Both the position numbers and the translations under genes were made by a program. From NCBI GenBank assembly GCA_003524845.1, contig DQGR01000062.1, positions 1 to 7,070 of the forward strand: a stretch of DNA of 7,070 nt, written 5' to 3'. Numbering within the stretch: position 1 is the first letter of the stretch; every line of letters begins with the position of its first letter. Under the pieces are notes generated by a model. The model was not told the origin of the DNA and made no database searches. It saw only the letters and a program-made list of their open reading frames with translations. Source of the stretch: Patescibacteria group bacterium (GTDB lineage Bacteria; Patescibacteriota; Microgenomatia; UBA10105). Below are positions 5,437 to 7,070 of the stretch, piece after piece.

Positions 5437-7070
5437 ATGACCTCAGATGAAGTTCGCCGTAAATATATTGAATTCTTTGTGAAACGCGGACACAAAGAAA
5501 TCCCGTCTGCCCCACTTGTGCCGCAAAACGATCCGACTACGTTGTTTAATTCCTCCGGTATGCAACCGCTCGTTCCTTATTTATTAGGCGCGCCACATCC
5601 GCTTGGGAAAAGACTTGTTAACAGCCAAAAAGCAATTCGCCTGCAGGACATTGACGAAGTCGGCGACAATCGGCATACGACGTTTTTTGAAATGCTTGGC
5701 AACTGGTCTTTGGGAGATTATTTTAAAGATAAACAACTTGAATACTTCTGGCAATTTTTAACTAATCCAAATGAAGGCTTGGGATTATCACAGGAAAAAT
5801 TATACGTGTCTATTTTTGAAGGTAACTCCGAAGTTCCCCGTGATGATGAGTCATTCAAAAAATGGTTGACTCTTGGTGTACCCAAAAACCATATCTTTGA
5901 ATACGATGTTGAGAAAAATTGGTGGAGTCGGTCAGGGACGCCGGACAAAATGCCAGTAGGTGAGCCAGGTGGACCAGACTCCGAAGTGTTCTATGAATTT
6001 ACGTCAATCATGCATGATCCAAAGTTTGGACAAACATGTCATCCTAATTGCGATTGCGGTCGCTTTTTGGAAATCGGTAACTCAGTTTTTATACAGTATA
6101 AAAAACTGGCTACCGGGAAATTAGAAGAGTTACCTAACAAAAATGTCGATTTCGGTGGGGGACTTGAACGGCTGGCTGCGGCAACCAACGACGATCCGGA
6201 CGTGTTTAATATAGATTTATTTCAACCACTAATAAAGGAATTGGCATTATTTACTAAAACTAATTACGGAGAAAACGTTGAAACTGACAAAAAGATTCGG
6301 ATAATCGTTGATCATATTAGAGCTTCGGCATTCTTAATAAAAGAAGGAGTTAAACCTTCTAATAAAACTCAGGGATATGTTTTACGCAAACTGATTCGTA
6401 GGGCAGCTTTAAAACTTCGAAATTTATCAGATAACGTTGATCTAGCGCTCATTCACTCTTTGACCGCAAAAATAGTTGGTTTGTACGAGGGATCAGGTTA
6501 CTTTGAATATAAAGAGAAACATGACGAAGTGTGGATATCAGATGTGGTATTCGAAGAAATTAAAAAGTTTGAAAATTCTTTAAGAAGGGGACTTAATGAA
6601 ATTCAAAAAGTTCCACAGTTGTCAGGGACTTTTGCCTTTAAACTTTATGAATCATATGGATTCCCGTGGGAAATGACTGAAGAAATTGCGCGGGAGCGCG
6701 GACAGAAAGTTGAGAAAGGCGAATTTGAAAGTGAATTTAAAAAACATCAGGAATTATCGCGTTCTGCAGCCAAAGGCATGTTTAAGGGCGGACTGGTTGA
6801 CCAAAGCACTGAAACTACCAGATTACATACTGCTCATCATTTATTGCTGGCAGCTTTGCAAAAAACAGTTGATCCAACTATTAAACAACGGGGCAGTAAT
6901 ATTACGGCTGAGAGGTTACGCATAGATTTTAACTTTAACCGCGCCTTAACTGATGAAGAAAAGAAAAAGGTAGAAGCATTAGTTAATCAAAAAATTCACG
7001 AGAAGTTACCAGTTATCCGTGTTGAAATGAAACGGGAGGATGCAGAGAAACTGGGTGCGCAAATGGAATT
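5437..7070 (+). CDS. alaS: Alanyl-tRNA synthetase, compact form, 3' end cut off
   Basis: The enzyme charges tRNA-Ala and edits mischarged tRNA. 544 codons are visible, with no internal stop. The class II catalytic core shows NSSGMQP at 38-44, motif 2 RHTTFFEMLGNWSLGDYF from R79, GPDSEVFYE, and motif 3 FGGGLERL from F239. A Cys/His cluster (C201, H202, C205, C207) precedes CGRFLEIGN. The tRNA-recognition part has DHIRASAFLI from D292 and GYVLRKLIRRA from G313. The editing domain begins with HTAHH (H464, H468, the first zinc ligands), followed by Q484 and S487. The step from YGFP (407-410) to H464 is only about 53 residues, so the beta-barrel segment with ESGGQ found in E. coli is absent, as I recall for many Patescibacteria. 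The rest of the editing domain and any C-terminal domain lie beyond the edge. It has its own leaderless promoter. Confidence 0.97.
   Translation, partial: MTSDEVRRKYIEFFVKRGHKEIPSAPLVPQNDPTTLFNSSGMQPLVPYLLGAPHPLGKRLVNSQKAIRLQDIDEVGDNRHTTFFEMLGNWSLGDYFKDKQLEYFWQFLTNPNEGLGLSQEKLYVSIFEGNSEVPRDDESFKKWLTLGVPKNHIFEYDVEKNWWSRSGTPDKMPVGEPGGPDSEVFYEFTSIMHDPKFGQTCHPNCDCGRFLEIGNSVFIQYKKLATGKLEELPNKNVDFGGGLERLAAATNDDPDVFNIDLFQPLIKELALFTKTNYGENVETDKKIRIIVDHIRASAFLIKEGVKPSNKTQGYVLRKLIRRAALKLRNLSDNVDLALIHSLTAKIVGLYEGSGYFEYKEKHDEVWISDVVFEEIKKFENSLRRGLNEIQKVPQLSGTFAFKLYESYGFPWEMTEEIARERGQKVEKGEFESEFKKHQELSRSAAKGMFKGGLVDQSTETTRLHTAHHLLLAALQKTVDPTIKQRGSNITAERLRIDFNFNRALTDEEKKKVEALVNQKIHEKLPVIRVEMKREDAEKLGAQME

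Noticed and set aside
6686..6925. Plus-strand 79-codon frame inside alaS
   Set aside because: It lies in a different frame within the conserved AlaRS editing region and its product shows no family features.

Overview
The window looks like ordinary chromosome from a small-genome bacterium of the Candidate Phyla Radiation (Patescibacteria; Microgenomates-like is my guess from memory of the protein families). The evidence is a compact alanyl-tRNA synthetase lacking a segment found in E. coli, a RodZ-like protein with a short Ig-like tail, several tiny unannotated membrane proteins, tight gene packing and patchy use of Shine-Dalgarno sites. TGA ends two genes and never occurs inside one, so the standard bacterial code fits and the TGA-as-glycine code of Gracilibacteria/SR1 does not.

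Layout. (1) 1-284, minus strand: the 5' part of an unrecognised, coiled-coil-like protein with a strong ribosome binding site. (2) 285-486: a divergent intergenic region with a good promoter for the leftward gene, a weaker candidate for the rightward operon, and three inverted repeats centred at 349, 400 and 450. (3) 487-4396, plus strand: a probable operon of an FtsK/SpoIIIE DNA translocase, a RodZ-like membrane protein, and four small membrane proteins of 86, 136, 75 and 33 residues; the last two overlap by ATGA. (4) 4403-4936, minus strand: peptide deformylase, converging on the operon with a 6-base gap. (5) 4937-5040: a divergent promoter region with a dyad over the deformylase promoter. 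(6) 5041-5400, plus strand: a small soluble retropepsin-like aspartic protease. (7) 5437 to the end, plus strand: alanyl-tRNA synthetase, cut off by the window edge.

The ftsK operon is an envelope, division and shape block: FtsK moves chromosomes at the septum, RodZ-like proteins link the cytoskeleton to wall synthesis, and the trailing single-pass or two-pass proteins probably act at the same membrane. Deformylase and AlaRS are core translation genes. No mobile element, CRISPR array, tRNA, rRNA or defence system was seen.

Most of the window is housekeeping. The points most worth a second look are the AlaRS editing domain (about 100 residues shorter than E. coli before it, with the Thr next to the second zinc-site His replaced by His), two consecutive genes whose extended -10 boxes sit so close to ATG that their mRNAs should be leaderless, and the evenly spaced inverted repeats upstream of ftsK.
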